Translations under genes and position numbers: made by a program | Notes under the pieces: generated by a model | Told to the model about the DNA's origin: nothing | What the model saw: the letters and a program-made list of their open reading frames with translations, nothing else | Database searches by the model: none | Shown: one piece after another, positions 27,796 through 36,563 of the stretch | Numbering within the stretch: the stretch's first letter is position 1 | How the letters are laid out: each line of letters starts with the position of its first letter | Source of the DNA: Paludibaculum sp. | GTDB lineage: Bacteria > Acidobacteriota > Terriglobia > Bryobacterales > Bryobacteraceae | NCBI GenBank assembly: GCA_029973955.1 | Contig: JARKQJ010000205.1 | Coordinates: 62,001-126,000, forward strand | Direction: 5' to 3' | DNA length: 64,000 nt

Positions 27796-28410
27796 CTAAC
27801 GCAGGCTGTTGATGATCCTGTCCAGCGTGTGTTCGATCAGCTTGCCGCGGTCCAGGAACGGGAAGTCCGACTCGAAGACCAGCCCCATCGTCACTCCATG
27901 CATCATCAGCCATGTCGACTGCGACACCAACTCCACATCCGCCTCACGGATCGCCCCCGTCGCCATGCACTCCTGCATCCCCATTCTCAGCCGCTCAAAA
28001 CTGCCCATCCCGCACGCCCACAACGGCCCCTGTCCTGCCGCCGCAACGCCCTGCAGCGCGCTCGACGGCGTGCTGAACACAAACGCATAGTGGCTCGGGT
28101 GTTCCAGGCCGAAATCGATGTACGCCCTCAGACTCTTCCTCAGCCGCTCCAGCGGCGCCAGGCCCTGCTCCACGATCTCTTCCAGCCGCTGCTCCAATTC
28201 CGCGAATGTCGTCGTGCAAAGGCTCCCCACCAGGTCCGCCTTGTCCCGGAAATGCAGATAGATCGTCGATGGCGCATACTCGATCCGCTCAGCGATCTTC
28301 CGCATCGAGACACTCTCGTATCCCTCTTCCACAAACAGCTCCGCCGCAGCATTCAGAATCTTCTTCTTCAGGTCATCCTTCTCGCGCGCCCGGCGTTCGG
28401 CTACTCCCAT
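27796..28410 (-). CDS. TetR family transcriptional regulator
   Basis: The ATG at 28410 gives MGVAERRAREKDDLKKKILNAAAELF, the proper start of a TetR DNA-binding domain; the longer open frame runs across the promoter and operator. The helix-turn-helix reads YESVSMRKIAERIEYAPSTIYLHFRDKADLV, followed by an all-helical ligand domain of about 140 residues (204 in total). Such regulators release DNA on binding a small hydrophobic ligand. It is divergent from the di-haem peroxidase gene and probably co-transcribed with the phzF-type gene. A perfect operator-like palindrome sits inside its own promoter (28430-28448), which predicts autoregulation and perhaps control of the divergent haem genes. Confidence 0.92.
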   Translation of the reverse strand: MGVAERRAREKDDLKKKILNAAAELFVEEGYESVSMRKIAERIEYAPSTIYLHFRDKADLVGSLCTTTFAELEQRLEEIVEQGLAPLERLRKSLRAYIDFGLEHPSHYAFVFSTPSSALQGVAAAGQGPLWACGMGSFERLRMGMQECMATGAIREADVELVSQSTWLMMHGVTMGLVFESDFPFLDRGKLIEHTLDRIINSLR

Positions 28411-28425
28411 ATCGGCTCCGTCCTC

Positions 28426-28454
28426 AGCATACTGAACACTGTTCAGTAATTCAA
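28426..28454 (-). promoter_or_regulatory. TetR-gene promoter with operator palindrome in its spacer
   Basis: On the minus strand TTGAAT (28454-28449) and TATGCT (28431-28426) are exactly 17 bp apart. The 19-bp sequence TACTGAACACTGTTCAGTA (28430-28448), arms of 8 bp around ACT, occupies that spacer. This is the standard geometry of a TetR-type self-repression site. Confidence 0.75.
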
Positions 28455-28522
28455 GCAGTCCCACTCTTGCACCCGTCATTCTCTTGTCCGATGATGGACT
28501 TTCCTCCCGGAGGACCTCATAC

Positions 28523-29545
28523 ATGAAGACGAAGCTGATTTTGCTCATGTCAGCCACGGCCCTCGCGGCCCTGGCGGTGGATGTCCCGGCCTCCCGCCTG
28601 CGGATGTTCAAACCTCTCCCTGCCAACATGGATTCCGCCACGAATCCCGCCACCCCGGCCAAGATCGACCTCGGCCGGATGCTCTACTACGAAAACCGCC
28701 TATCCAAGAGCCAGAAGTTCTCCTGCAACAGCTGCCACCTGCTCGACAGGTATGGCGTCGACAACGAGCCCACCAGCGAAGGCCACAAGGGCCTGCGCGG
28801 CGACCGCAACTCCCCCACCTCCTACAACGCCGCCGGCCACATCGCCCAGTTCTGGGACGGCCGCGCCGTCGACGTCGAAGCCCAGGCCAAGGGCCCTGTG
28901 CTCAACCCCGTGGAAATGGCCATGCCCGATGAAAAGACCGTCATCGCCACCCTGAAGTCCATGCCCGAGTACGTGGCTGCGTTCCAGAAGGCCTTCCCCG
29001 GTGAAAAGGAGCCCATCTCTTACGACAACTTGGCCAAGGCCATCGGCGCCTTTGAGCGCAAGCTGGTCACCCCGTCCCGTTGGGACAAGTTCCTCTCCGG
29101 CGACCAGAAGGCCCTCACCGACGCCGAAAAAGCAGGTTTCCTCAAGTTCTCCGACGCCGGCTGCTCCACCTGCCACATGGGCGCCTATGTCGGCGGCTCC
29201 ATGTACCAGAAGCTCGGCGTGGTCAAGGCCTATCCGGGCCTCAAGGACGACGGCCGCATGAAAGCCACCAACAAGCCGGAAGACAAGGCGTTCTTCAAAG
29301 TCCCCTCTCTCCGCAACATCGAGAAGACTGGACCTTACTTCCACGATGGCCACGTGAAGACCCTCGAAGACGCCATCAACAACATGGCTGAATACGAACT
29401 CGGCAAGAAGCTCACGCCCGCCGACACCGCCGCCATCACCACCTGGCTCAAGTCCCTCACCGGCGCCATCCCGGCTGACTACATCAAGCCGCCCAAGCTG
29501 CCCGCTTCCACGGCCAGGACCCCCAAGCCGAGCAACACGGACTAA
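28523..29545 (+). CDS. Di-haem cytochrome c peroxidase (MauG family)
   Basis: The ATG at 28523 follows GGAGGA by eight bases and starts a signal peptide (MKTKLILLMSATALAALA). Two c-type haem sites are present in the ~340-residue protein: C68-N-S-C-H72 and C214-S-T-C-H218, with the interdomain GPVLNPVEMAMP motif that recurs in bacterial di-haem peroxidases, and FKVPSLRNIEKTGPYFHDG near the second haem. These periplasmic enzymes reduce hydrogen peroxide with electrons from small cytochromes, and some relatives oxidise protein residues. A haem-binding DUF3365 gene follows 5 bp later. The divergent TetR regulator may control both. Confidence 0.93.
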   Translation: MKTKLILLMSATALAALAVDVPASRLRMFKPLPANMDSATNPATPAKIDLGRMLYYENRLSKSQKFSCNSCHLLDRYGVDNEPTSEGHKGLRGDRNSPTSYNAAGHIAQFWDGRAVDVEAQAKGPVLNPVEMAMPDEKTVIATLKSMPEYVAAFQKAFPGEKEPISYDNLAKAIGAFERKLVTPSRWDKFLSGDQKALTDAEKAGFLKFSDAGCSTCHMGAYVGGSMYQKLGVVKAYPGLKDDGRMKATNKPEDKAFFKVPSLRNIEKTGPYFHDGHVKTLEDAINNMAEYELGKKLTPADTAAITTWLKSLTGAIPADYIKPPKLPASTARTPKPSNTD

Positions 29546-29550
29546 CCCGG

Positions 29551-30114
29551 ATGCGCCTCGCCTCCACACTCACCACTCTGGCCGCTCTCGCGGCGTTGGG
29601 CTTCGCTCAGGAGCCCACGCCGCGCCAGCGGGCCACCGAAGCCGTCCGCGACCTCGCCGCCGTCCTGCAGCAATTGCTAGGCGAGGAGATGAAGCGCGGC
29701 GGCCTTGCTGGCGCCGCGAAGTCCTGCGCGGAAACCGCCCAGACGGTTACCGAAGAGTTCGCCAAGGAGCGCGAACTCGACCTCCGCCGCATCAGCCTCA
29801 AATACCGCAATCAGAAGGACCAGCCCGACGACTACGAAGCCGCCCGGCTCAAAGAGTGGGAGGCCCAGCTCAAAGCGGGCAAGCCGCTCGCCGAAAGCGC
29901 GCAGACCGTCACCGAAAACGGACGCAAATACCTGCGCTTCATGAAGCCCATCCTCGTCCAGGGCGTGTGCCTTGCCTGCCACGGTCCCCGCGACAAGATC
30001 TCTCCCGACGTGCTCGAGGTCCTGGACGCCCGCTACCCTCGAGACAAAGCCACCGGCTATCAGGCCGGCGACCTCCGCGGAGCCTTTACCGCCATCGTGG
30101 AGATCCGCCCCTGA
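29551..30114 (+). CDS. DUF3365 c-type haem-binding protein
   Basis: 187 residues with a signal peptide (MRLASTLTTLAALAALGFAQ) and one haem c motif, C140-L-A-C-H144, near the C-terminus. The order RRISLKYRN ... KEWEAQL ... YLRFMKPILVQGVCLACHG ... GYQAGDLRGAFTAIVEI is that of the DUF3365/Tll0287 family, periplasmic haem proteins with a PAS-like fold that have been proposed as redox sensors or small electron carriers. Here the haem protein is stand-alone, without a kinase domain. It lies in the same operon as the di-haem peroxidase, for which it could supply electrons; that pairing is inference. Confidence 0.88.
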   Translation: MRLASTLTTLAALAALGFAQEPTPRQRATEAVRDLAAVLQQLLGEEMKRGGLAGAAKSCAETAQTVTEEFAKERELDLRRISLKYRNQKDQPDDYEAARLKEWEAQLKAGKPLAESAQTVTENGRKYLRFMKPILVQGVCLACHGPRDKISPDVLEVLDARYPRDKATGYQAGDLRGAFTAIVEIRP

Positions 30115-30166
30115 ACCGCCTCCTTCACCACCGCCGTCCCCTCTCCGCCGTCCGCTCCGCCGGCGA

Positions 30167-30262
30167 ACCTTAGTACGACATTCCTAAGTGAATCTAAGGT
30201 AAACCGGATAAGGAACATTGTGGGAGTACCTGATTCATTGCAGTACTGGACCCCTTTAGAAT
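30167..30262 (+). promoter_or_regulatory. AT-richer upstream region of the response regulator: inverted repeat and -10 box
   Basis: The 176-bp gap before the response regulator drops in GC. It contains ACCTTAG (30167-30173) inverted as CTAAGGT (30194-30200), and TAGAAT at 30257-30262, a five-of-six match to a -10 box about 28 bp before the ATG. No good -35 is seen, so activator dependence is possible. Confidence 0.35.
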
Positions 30263-30290
30263 CGAGTTTGAAAGGTCGTGGGCCCTGCAA

Positions 30291-31037
30291 ATGAGTCTGA
30301 CCACTGAGCTGAGCAACGAATCGAGCACGAAAATGAATCCGGCACCTGAGAACAATCAACCCAAAATCCGGGTGATCATCGCCGACGACCACCCCATTGT
30401 GCGCGACGGGCTGAAAAAGCTGCTCAGCCTGGAGGATGACGTGGACGTGGTGGGCGTCGCCTGCGACGGCCGCGAACTCATCGAACAGGCCGACCAGTTG
30501 AAACCCGACGTGATCCTGCTGGATCTGCGCATGCCGAACCTGGATGGCCTCGGCGCCATGCAGACTCTGCAGCATATGAACTCCAAGGCGCGCGTTATCG
30601 TCCTCACCGCCTCCGAAGATAAGAACGAGTTCGTCCAGGCCATGAAGCTCGGCTGCGCCGGCATCGTGCTGAAGCAGACCGCCTCCGATCTCATCGTCAA
30701 GAGCATCCGCAAGGTCCATGCGGGTGAGATCTGGCTGGACTCTCACACCACCGCCGCGGTCATGCGCCAGTTCGCGGCTCCAGGCGAAACTGGGATGTCC
30801 TCCTCCGGCTCCAAGTCGCGTGAACGTTCGCCGCTGAGCGCCCGCGAGCGCGAAATCGTCGCTCTGGTCGCCCAGGGCTACAAGAATAAGGAAATGGCCG
30901 AGAAGATGTTCATCAGCGAGCAGACGGTGAAGAACCACCTGCATAACATCTTCGACAAGCTGGGCGTCTCTGACCGTCTCGAACTCGCCCTCTACGCCAT
31001 CCACAAGGGCATTCATCTCCAACAGAATGAACGCTAA
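30291..31037 (+). CDS. NarL/FixJ-type response regulator
   Basis: 248 residues: a CheY-like receiver (KIRVIIADDHPIVRDGLKKLL, phospho-acceptor Asp78 in VILLDLRMPNLDG, then VIVLTASED and an LKQT lysine) joined by a Ser-rich linker to a LuxR-type helix-turn-helix (LSAREREIVALVAQGYKNKEMAEKMFISEQTVKNHLHNIFDKLGV). An in-frame ATG at 30333 is an alternative start just before the receiver. No histidine kinase is adjacent, so it is an orphan regulator within this window. The preceding haem genes are a plausible but unproven context. The next gene begins almost 100 bp after its stop. Confidence 0.92.
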   Translation: MSLTTELSNESSTKMNPAPENNQPKIRVIIADDHPIVRDGLKKLLSLEDDVDVVGVACDGRELIEQADQLKPDVILLDLRMPNLDGLGAMQTLQHMNSKARVIVLTASEDKNEFVQAMKLGCAGIVLKQTASDLIVKSIRKVHAGEIWLDSHTTAAVMRQFAAPGETGMSSSGSKSRERSPLSAREREIVALVAQGYKNKEMAEKMFISEQTVKNHLHNIFDKLGVSDRLELALYAIHKGIHLQQNER

Positions 31038-31133
31038 GTGCCCCGAAACGGCCTTTCCCGCCAAATCCTGACCGAAGCCTCTTGCATTCGAGAGCGCCGA
31101 AGGAATAGGATCGTAGTGCAGGAGGATATTCAG

Positions 31134-31499
31134 ATGCGGATGTACTACAAATTGCTGGTCGCCCTTGCCTTGAGCATGGTGTTGGGCGCCGTGGCTGTTC
31201 CTCCTCTGATGGCACAGGACGCGATCCCCCGCTTGACGACGGTTGAGCCGTCCAGTGGCAAGGTGGGCACTGAGATTGTGGTCACCGGCGAGAACCTCGA
31301 CAAGAATGTCGTCGCCAAGCTGTATCTGACCGACGGTACCAACGACATCGAGCTGGCCATTACAGAGCAGGCTGCGACGACGATCAAGACCAAGATTCCA
31401 GCGAAGGCCCAGGTGGGTGAGCGCTACAAGCTCATGATCCTCACCAAGGGCAAGGAGCCTAAGCTCATCGAGCAGCCAGTCCGGTTCGAAGTGGAATAG
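31134..31499 (+). CDS. Secreted single IPT/TIG-domain protein
   Basis: The ATG at 31134 has GGAGGA seven bases upstream and starts a signal peptide (MRMYYKLLVALALSMVLGAVAVPPLMAQ). The 121-residue product is little more than one IPT/TIG immunoglobulin-like fold: PRLTTVEPSSGKVGTEIVVTGENLDKN ... TTIKTKIPAKAQVGERYKLMIL. Such domains bind partners or carbohydrate in larger surface proteins; a free single domain is less common and may serve as an adaptor in the periplasm. The frame is also open upstream to 31038, but that stretch lacks a signal sequence and ribosome site. Confidence 0.8.
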   Translation: MRMYYKLLVALALSMVLGAVAVPPLMAQDAIPRLTTVEPSSGKVGTEIVVTGENLDKNVVAKLYLTDGTNDIELAITEQAATTIKTKIPAKAQVGERYKLMILTKGKEPKLIEQPVRFEVE

Positions 31500-31580
31500 T
31501 TACCGCTCCGGCGCCAATACCGCTGTGCAGCCTGTTAAGATCTGTAAATACCGGGTCTCGCCCGGGCGGGATCTCACCAC

Positions 31581-33017
31581 ATGGCTGTGCCGAACCATAA
31601 GTATAACTACGATCTGCTCGTGATTGGCTCGGGTCCGGCCGGTCAACGCGCGGCCATCCAGGCCGCCAAGCTGGAAAAGCGTGTCGCCCTCATCGAGAGA
31701 CGTTCCGTACTCGGCGGCGTCTCTGTCAACACCGGCACGATCCCCTCCAAAACTCTGCGCGAAGCCGTGCTGGACCTCTCCGGTTACCGTTCCCGCGAAT
31801 TCTACGGCCGTTCTTATGTGGTGAAACAGCGCATCACCATGCAGGACCTCCTGCAGCGCGTCGATACCGTCATCCGCCACGAGATCGATGTCACTCGCGC
31901 CCAACTCCTCCGCAACCGCGTCGAAGTGATCCCCGCCCTGGCCGCTTTCGTCGATGCCCACACCCTGCGCCTGGATTCCTTTGAGGGACAGGGCCAGCGG
32001 CTGGTCACCGCCGAAACCATCATCGTCGCCGTCGGAACCGAAGCCACGCGCGACGAGCACATCCCCTTCGACGGCCGGCGCGTGCTCACCTCCGACGACA
32101 TCCTCGTTCTCGACGAGCTGCCCCGCACACTCACGGTCATCGGCGCCGGCGTCATCGGCCTCGAATACGCCTCCATGTTCGCCGCCCTGGGCGTGCGCGT
32201 CACCCTGGTGGACAAGCGGCCCCGCCTGCTGCCCTTCGTCGACGCCGAAATCACAGACACCCTCGCCTACCATCTCCGCGAAAACCGAGTCACGCTGCGT
32301 CTGGGCGAAAGCGTCCACGGGGTCGAGATGATCGAGGATGAGACCGGCGAAAAGGTCCGCATCGTGCTCGACTCCGGCAAGCAAATCGTCACCGAGAAGG
32401 CGCTCTACTCAATCGGCCGCACGGGCAACACTTCACGCCTCGGCCTGGAAAGCGCCGGCATCCTCCCCGATTCCCGCGGCCGCATCAGCGTGGATGAACA
32501 TTACCGCACCTGCACCGGCTCCATCTACGCCGTCGGCGACGTCATCGGCTTCCCCTCGCTCGCCTCCACCTCCATGGAGCAGGGCCGCCTGGCCGCCTGC
32601 CACGCCTTCGGAGTGCCGGCCAGCAGCGTGCCCGAACTCTTCCCCTACGGCATCTACACCATCCCCGAAATCTCCATGTGCGGCCGCAATGAGGAGGATC
32701 TCACCTCCGCCGGCATCCCTTATGAAGTGGGCAAGGCGCGGTACCGCGAGATCGCCCGCGGCCAGATCGTCGGCGATACCACCGGCCTGCTCAAGATGAT
32801 CTTCCACATGGAAACCCGCCAGCTTCTCGGTGTGCACATCATCGGGGAAGGCGCCAGCGAACTGATCCACATCGGCCAGGCCGTGCTCGCCTTCGCCGGT
32901 AAGGTGGATTACTTCGTCAACACAGTCTTCAACTACCCCACCCTCGCCGAGTGCTACAAGACCGCCGCCTTCGACGGCGTCAACCGCCTCGGCTACACCC
33001 ACTGCATCACGTCGTAG
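31581..33017 (+). CDS. sthA: Soluble pyridine nucleotide transhydrogenase
   Basis: 478 residues of the flavoprotein disulfide reductase fold: FAD site VIGSGPAGQRAAIQAAKLEKRVALIE, NAD(P) site VIGAGVIGLEYASMFAALGVRVTLVD, IYAVGDVIGFPSLA and a C-terminal dimer domain (YTIPEISMCGRNEEDLTSAGI). Where lipoamide dehydrogenases have the CxxxxC redox pair, this protein reads GGVSVNTGTIPSKTL, with both cysteines absent, the mark of SthA/UdhA. It equilibrates NADPH with NAD+ in the cytoplasm without coupling to the proton gradient. Monocistronic; its tail abuts the transglutaminase gene on the other strand. Confidence 0.92.
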   Translation: MAVPNHKYNYDLLVIGSGPAGQRAAIQAAKLEKRVALIERRSVLGGVSVNTGTIPSKTLREAVLDLSGYRSREFYGRSYVVKQRITMQDLLQRVDTVIRHEIDVTRAQLLRNRVEVIPALAAFVDAHTLRLDSFEGQGQRLVTAETIIVAVGTEATRDEHIPFDGRRVLTSDDILVLDELPRTLTVIGAGVIGLEYASMFAALGVRVTLVDKRPRLLPFVDAEITDTLAYHLRENRVTLRLGESVHGVEMIEDETGEKVRIVLDSGKQIVTEKALYSIGRTGNTSRLGLESAGILPDSRGRISVDEHYRTCTGSIYAVGDVIGFPSLASTSMEQGRLAACHAFGVPASSVPELFPYGIYTIPEISMCGRNEEDLTSAGIPYEVGKARYREIARGQIVGDTTGLLKMIFHMETRQLLGVHIIGEGASELIHIGQAVLAFAGKVDYFVNTVFNYPTLAECYKTAAFDGVNRLGYTHCITS

Positions 33018-33019
33018 CT

Positions 33020-33997
33020 CTACTGCTGCTGCTGCATCTGCTCCACCTGCTCCCGCTCCACCATCGCGGCGGTGGCGGCGGCAAACTCGCGCTCCAGCGT
33101 CTCATCGCGTTCCAGCACCAGTTCGGCCAGTTCCGGCGGCAACTCCTCGCAGGCGCTCACCGCCACGGCCACCGACAGCTTCGAGGACGCCTCGCCCTTG
33201 AATACCCCGCGCGTCGGCGGCACGTCGGCATAGTCGCGTCCGATGGCCGTGCGGATGTGCCGCTGTCCGGCCACGATGTTGTTCGTCGGATCGAATCCCA
33301 CCCACCCCAACGATGGCAGAAACGCCTCAATCCAGGCGTGCGTCGCTCCGTCCGAAGAACGGTCGTGATCCGTCGCCCGGTGATGCAGGTAGCCCGACAC
33401 ATACCGCGCCGGGATCCGCACCTGCCGCAGCATGGAGATGAGAATGTGCGCGTAGTCCTGGCAGACCCCCTTCCGGTGCCGCAGCGCATCGTCGATCGGC
33501 GAATCCACCCGCGTCACGTGCGGCTCATACTCGATGGCTTTCGAGAGCCGCTCAGTCAATTCCAGCACCAGCATCAGCGGATCGTCCCGGCGCGCGAGGC
33601 CGAACTCCACGCCCAGGTCCACCAGCAGCGGCGTCGGCTTGCAGAATTGGCTCGGCAGCAGATCCCCAATGTAATCGCCGTTCTCGATCCACGCATCGAG
33701 CTCTCCCCAAGCATCCGGAGAGAGAAAGTGCGGCAGTTCGGCGAACTCCTTCATCTCCACCACGCTCTCGGCTGTAATCTGCAACTGCCGGTGCGCCGAC
33801 GGAATTCCGAAGTGATGGATCGAGTTGCCCAGAAAGTCGCGATAGTCGTGCACCAGTGCTTTCGGCGTAATCATCAACTGGTAGTCCAGGCAGCGCTGGT
33901 GCGCCTCCGTGCGCGGATGCATGCGGATCTCCATCAGGCTTTCGCTGACGGGCGCGCTGTACTGGAAACGCGTGAGATGGCGGATGCGATAGTACAT
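33020..33997 (-). CDS. Transglutaminase-like protein of the ATP-grasp/alpha-E cluster
   Basis: 325 residues with the bacterial transglutaminase N-terminal beta domain (YYRIRHLTRFQYSAPVSESLMEIRMHPR) and a catalytic core with Cys179 in RKGVCQDYAHILISML, His220 in GATHAWIEAF and Asp236 in GWVGFDPTNN. It has no signal peptide and therefore is cytoplasmic. It is the last gene of a three-gene minus-strand operon with the alpha-E protein (2-bp gap) and a circularly permuted ATP-grasp protein. These three families recur together in many bacteria and are suspected of making and cleaving an amide- or peptide-like product, but no substrate is established. Confidence 0.9.
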   Translation of the reverse strand: MYYRIRHLTRFQYSAPVSESLMEIRMHPRTEAHQRCLDYQLMITPKALVHDYRDFLGNSIHHFGIPSAHRQLQITAESVVEMKEFAELPHFLSPDAWGELDAWIENGDYIGDLLPSQFCKPTPLLVDLGVEFGLARRDDPLMLVLELTERLSKAIEYEPHVTRVDSPIDDALRHRKGVCQDYAHILISMLRQVRIPARYVSGYLHHRATDHDRSSDGATHAWIEAFLPSLGWVGFDPTNNIVAGQRHIRTAIGRDYADVPPTRGVFKGEASSKLSVAVAVSACEELPPELAELVLERDETLEREFAAATAAMVEREQVEQMQQQQ

Positions 33998-33999
33998 GG

Positions 34000-34977
34000 C
34001 TAAGCCTCAATGGCGGTTTCGATGGGATAGGAGAGAAACGCCTGGTAGACGCCCGAGTGGATCTGCGCCAGTTGCTTCCCCACATCCTTCAGCATCTCGT
34101 GGACGCCTCCCTCCAGAACTTCGTCCACCTGGGAAAATCCGAGCGACGCCTGCAGCCGCCCGCTCCGCCTCATCACGCTCGACGACCGCCGGCTGGGCGA
34201 CGTGTCGGCGATCGCCGACAGCGCCGCGTGCACCATGTCCGCCGAGAAGCGGATGGAGTGCGGGAACGTGCCGTCCAGGATGAGGAACTCCGCCACGCGG
34301 CCCGCCTCGATCGACGCCGTGTACACCTTGCAGTACGCCTCGAACGCCGTGGCCGACTTCAGCAGTCCGATCCACTCCAGGTAGTCCGCCGCGTCCGGGC
34401 CCGCTCCAGGCCGCAGCGCCGCATCGTCGCTGGCGAAGTGCCCGAAATGCACATCCACAAACGTGGCCACGCACGCTGCGCGCTCCACGAACCTGCCGAG
34501 CTGGATGAAGTGCCAGCCCTCGCCATGGTTCATCGTCGAATCCGTCACGCCCTGGAACAGGTGCGCCCCCTCCCTGATCACTTCGAGGAACGTCATCGGA
34601 TCGTCCGAAGCCGGATCGTGTTCGGAACTCACCTGCACCTGGTGATAGAGCCGGTTGAGCTGCTCCCACATCTCGGAGCTGATCTGCTCGCGCACCTGCC
34701 GCGCATTGTCGCGCGCCAGCCGGATCGAAGTCACCACCGACGCACGGTTCGCCAGGTCGTAGCACAGCGTATTGCGCAATGTCATCGAGTCCAGTTCGCG
34801 CGCGGGATCCTTGTCCAGGCCCAGCGAATCCAGCACGCGCGCCCAGCGCCCGAAGCTGGCGTCTCTTGGCTGCTCCAGTTCCAGGTTGATGTGCACTCCG
34901 ATCAGACGCGCCGTGTTTTCGGCCCGCTCCAGATAACGGCTCATCCAATAAAGACTGTCGGCCACTCGGCTCAGCAT
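34000..34977 (-). CDS. Alpha-E domain protein (DUF403)
   Basis: 325 residues, all helical, starting MLSRVADSLYWMSRYLERAENTARLIGVHINLEL, the diagnostic first segment of the alpha-E (DUF403) family, and containing FIQLGRFVERAACVATFVDVHF, a repeat of the same motif. The function is unknown; it almost always accompanies a circularly permuted ATP-grasp and a transglutaminase-like protein, as here. It lies 24 bp after the ATP-grasp gene and 2 bp before the transglutaminase gene. No membrane segment or signal peptide is present. Confidence 0.9.
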   Translation of the reverse strand: MLSRVADSLYWMSRYLERAENTARLIGVHINLELEQPRDASFGRWARVLDSLGLDKDPARELDSMTLRNTLCYDLANRASVVTSIRLARDNARQVREQISSEMWEQLNRLYHQVQVSSEHDPASDDPMTFLEVIREGAHLFQGVTDSTMNHGEGWHFIQLGRFVERAACVATFVDVHFGHFASDDAALRPGAGPDAADYLEWIGLLKSATAFEAYCKVYTASIEAGRVAEFLILDGTFPHSIRFSADMVHAALSAIADTSPSRRSSSVMRRSGRLQASLGFSQVDEVLEGGVHEMLKDVGKQLAQIHSGVYQAFLSYPIETAIEA

Positions 34978-35001
34978 GTGTCGATCCCTTCGCGCGCCTT
35001 C

Positions 35002-36462
35002 CTATTCGGCGAGCACCCACGTGTCCTTGCTGCCGCCGCCCTGGGAACTGTTCACCACCAGCGACCCCTTTCGCAGCGCCACGCGCGTCAGGCCGCCCGG
35101 CACGATGGTGGTCTTCGCGCCATGCAGAATGTAGGGCCGCAGGTCCACGTGCCGCGGCTCAATCAGCCCGTTTTCCACGAAGCACGGCGCGCGGCTCAGC
35201 GACAGCGTCGGCTGCGCGATGTAGTTGCGTGGGTTGCTCATGATGAGGCCGTGGAACTTCTTCCGCTCCGCCTCGGTGGAGTGCGGGCCGATCAGCATGC
35301 CGTAACCGCCGCTTTCGCCCACGGCCTTCACCACCAGCTTGTCGAGGTTTGCCAGCACGTGCGACCGCGCGGCCACGTCGTCCAGCAGGTAGGTCTCGAT
35401 GTTGGGCAGAATCGGATCTTCGTTGAGATAGTAGCGGATGATCTTCGGCACATAGGCGTACACCGCCTTGTCGTCCGCCACGCCCGTGCCCACGCAGTTG
35501 GCCAGCGCCACGTTGCCGGCGCGGAAGGCGTTGAAGAGTCCCGGTACGCCCAGAATCGTGTCCTGCCGGAAGGCCAGTGGGTCGATGAAATCGTCGTCCA
35601 CGCGCCGGTAGATTACGTCTACGCGCCGCAGACCCGCCGTCGTGCGCATGTAGACGAAGTTGCCGTGCACCAGCAGGTCCCGCCCCTCCACCAGTTCGAT
35701 GCCCATCTGCCGCGCCAGGAAGGAGTGCTCGAAGTAGGCCGAGTTGAACACGCCCGGCGTCATCAGCACAATCGTCGGATCCGGCCGCCCGCCCGGCGCC
35801 AGCGAGCGCAGCGTCTCCAGCAGCGACCGCGCATAGTGGTCGATCGGCTGCACGTTGCAGCCCCGGATCAGTTGCGGAAACACCCGCTTCATCACCTGCC
35901 GCGAGGTCAGCATGTAGCTGACCCCTGAAGGCACGCGAAGGTTGTCTTCCAGCACCGCGAACTCGCCCGATGGCAGCCGCACCAGGTCCGTCCCCACCAC
36001 CGTGATGTAGGCGTTGCGCGGCACCGTCACGCCCCGCATCTCGCGCCGGAAGTGCGGGCAGGAGTAGATCAGCTCGCGCGGCACCAGCTTGTCGTTCAGA
36101 ATCCGCTGCTCGTGGTAGATGTCGCGCAGAAACTCGTTCAGCGCCACAATGCGCTGCGTCAATCCGGCGGCCAGCCTCTTCCACTCCGGCGCCGTGATGA
36201 TCCGCGGAATCAGGTCGTGCGGAAAGATTCGTTCCGTGCCCTCGTTCTTGCCGTACACCGTGAACGTGATGCCCTGCTGCAGAAAGCTCTGGTCGGCCGC
36301 CTGCTTGCGCCGCCGCAGCTCTTCCGGCGGCAGCGACGATACCAGTTCCATCAGTTGCCGGTACGAGGGCCGGACCTCCGCGTTCGGCTCAAACATCTCG
36401 TCATACGCCGAATCCAGGAAGTAGTTTTGAAACGGAGGAGGGAGAACGCTTTCCAATTGCAC
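35002..36462 (-). CDS. Circularly permuted type 2 ATP-grasp protein
   Basis: 486 residues matching the DUF404/DUF407 pair that makes up the circularly permuted ATP-grasp family. Visible landmarks include [23 protein letters not shown], the substrate region [57 protein letters not shown] (an ATP/metal segment), [24 protein letters not shown] and [17 protein letters not shown]. Members are thought to form carboxylate-amine bonds using ATP. It heads the operon with the alpha-E and transglutaminase genes and is divergent from glgC, with a 101-bp gap containing the promoters of both. Confidence 0.92.
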   Translation of the reverse strand: MQLESVLPPPFQNYFLDSAYDEMFEPNAEVRPSYRQLMELVSSLPPEELRRRKQAADQSFLQQGITFTVYGKNEGTERIFPHDLIPRIITAPEWKRLAAGLTQRIVALNEFLRDIYHEQRILNDKLVPRELIYSCPHFRREMRGVTVPRNAYITVVGTDLVRLPSGEFAVLEDNLRVPSGVSYMLTSRQVMKRVFPQLIRGCNVQPIDHYARSLLETLRSLAPGGRPDPTIVLMTPGVFNSAYFEHSFLARQMGIELVEGRDLLVHGNFVYMRTTAGLRRVDVIYRRVDDDFIDPLAFRQDTILGVPGLFNAFRAGNVALANCVGTGVADDKAVYAYVPKIIRYYLNEDPILPNIETYLLDDVAARSHVLANLDKLVVKAVGESGGYGMLIGPHSTEAERKKFHGLIMSNPRNYIAQPTLSLSRAPCFVENGLIEPRHVDLRPYILHGAKTTIVPGGLTRVALRKGSLVVNSSQGGGSKDTWVLAE

Positions 36463-36563
36463 CTGACGAACCTCTGAATCGCAGCGGGGCGGGCGCGTTC
36501 GGCCTGGAACGATCTTTGGATTGTAACACGCACCTTCCGGATGTAGTCTTATCCTGAAAGCAG

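Noticed and set aside
31547-31561. CCGGG-TCTCG-CCCGG hairpin before sthA as an attenuator or riboswitch
   Set aside because: Stem of five base pairs only and no flanking structure; too common in GC-rich DNA.
34057-35928. 623-codon plus-strand frame across the alpha-E and ATP-grasp genes
   Set aside because: Shadow of two recognisable genes; composition dominated by Arg, His and Val with no motif.
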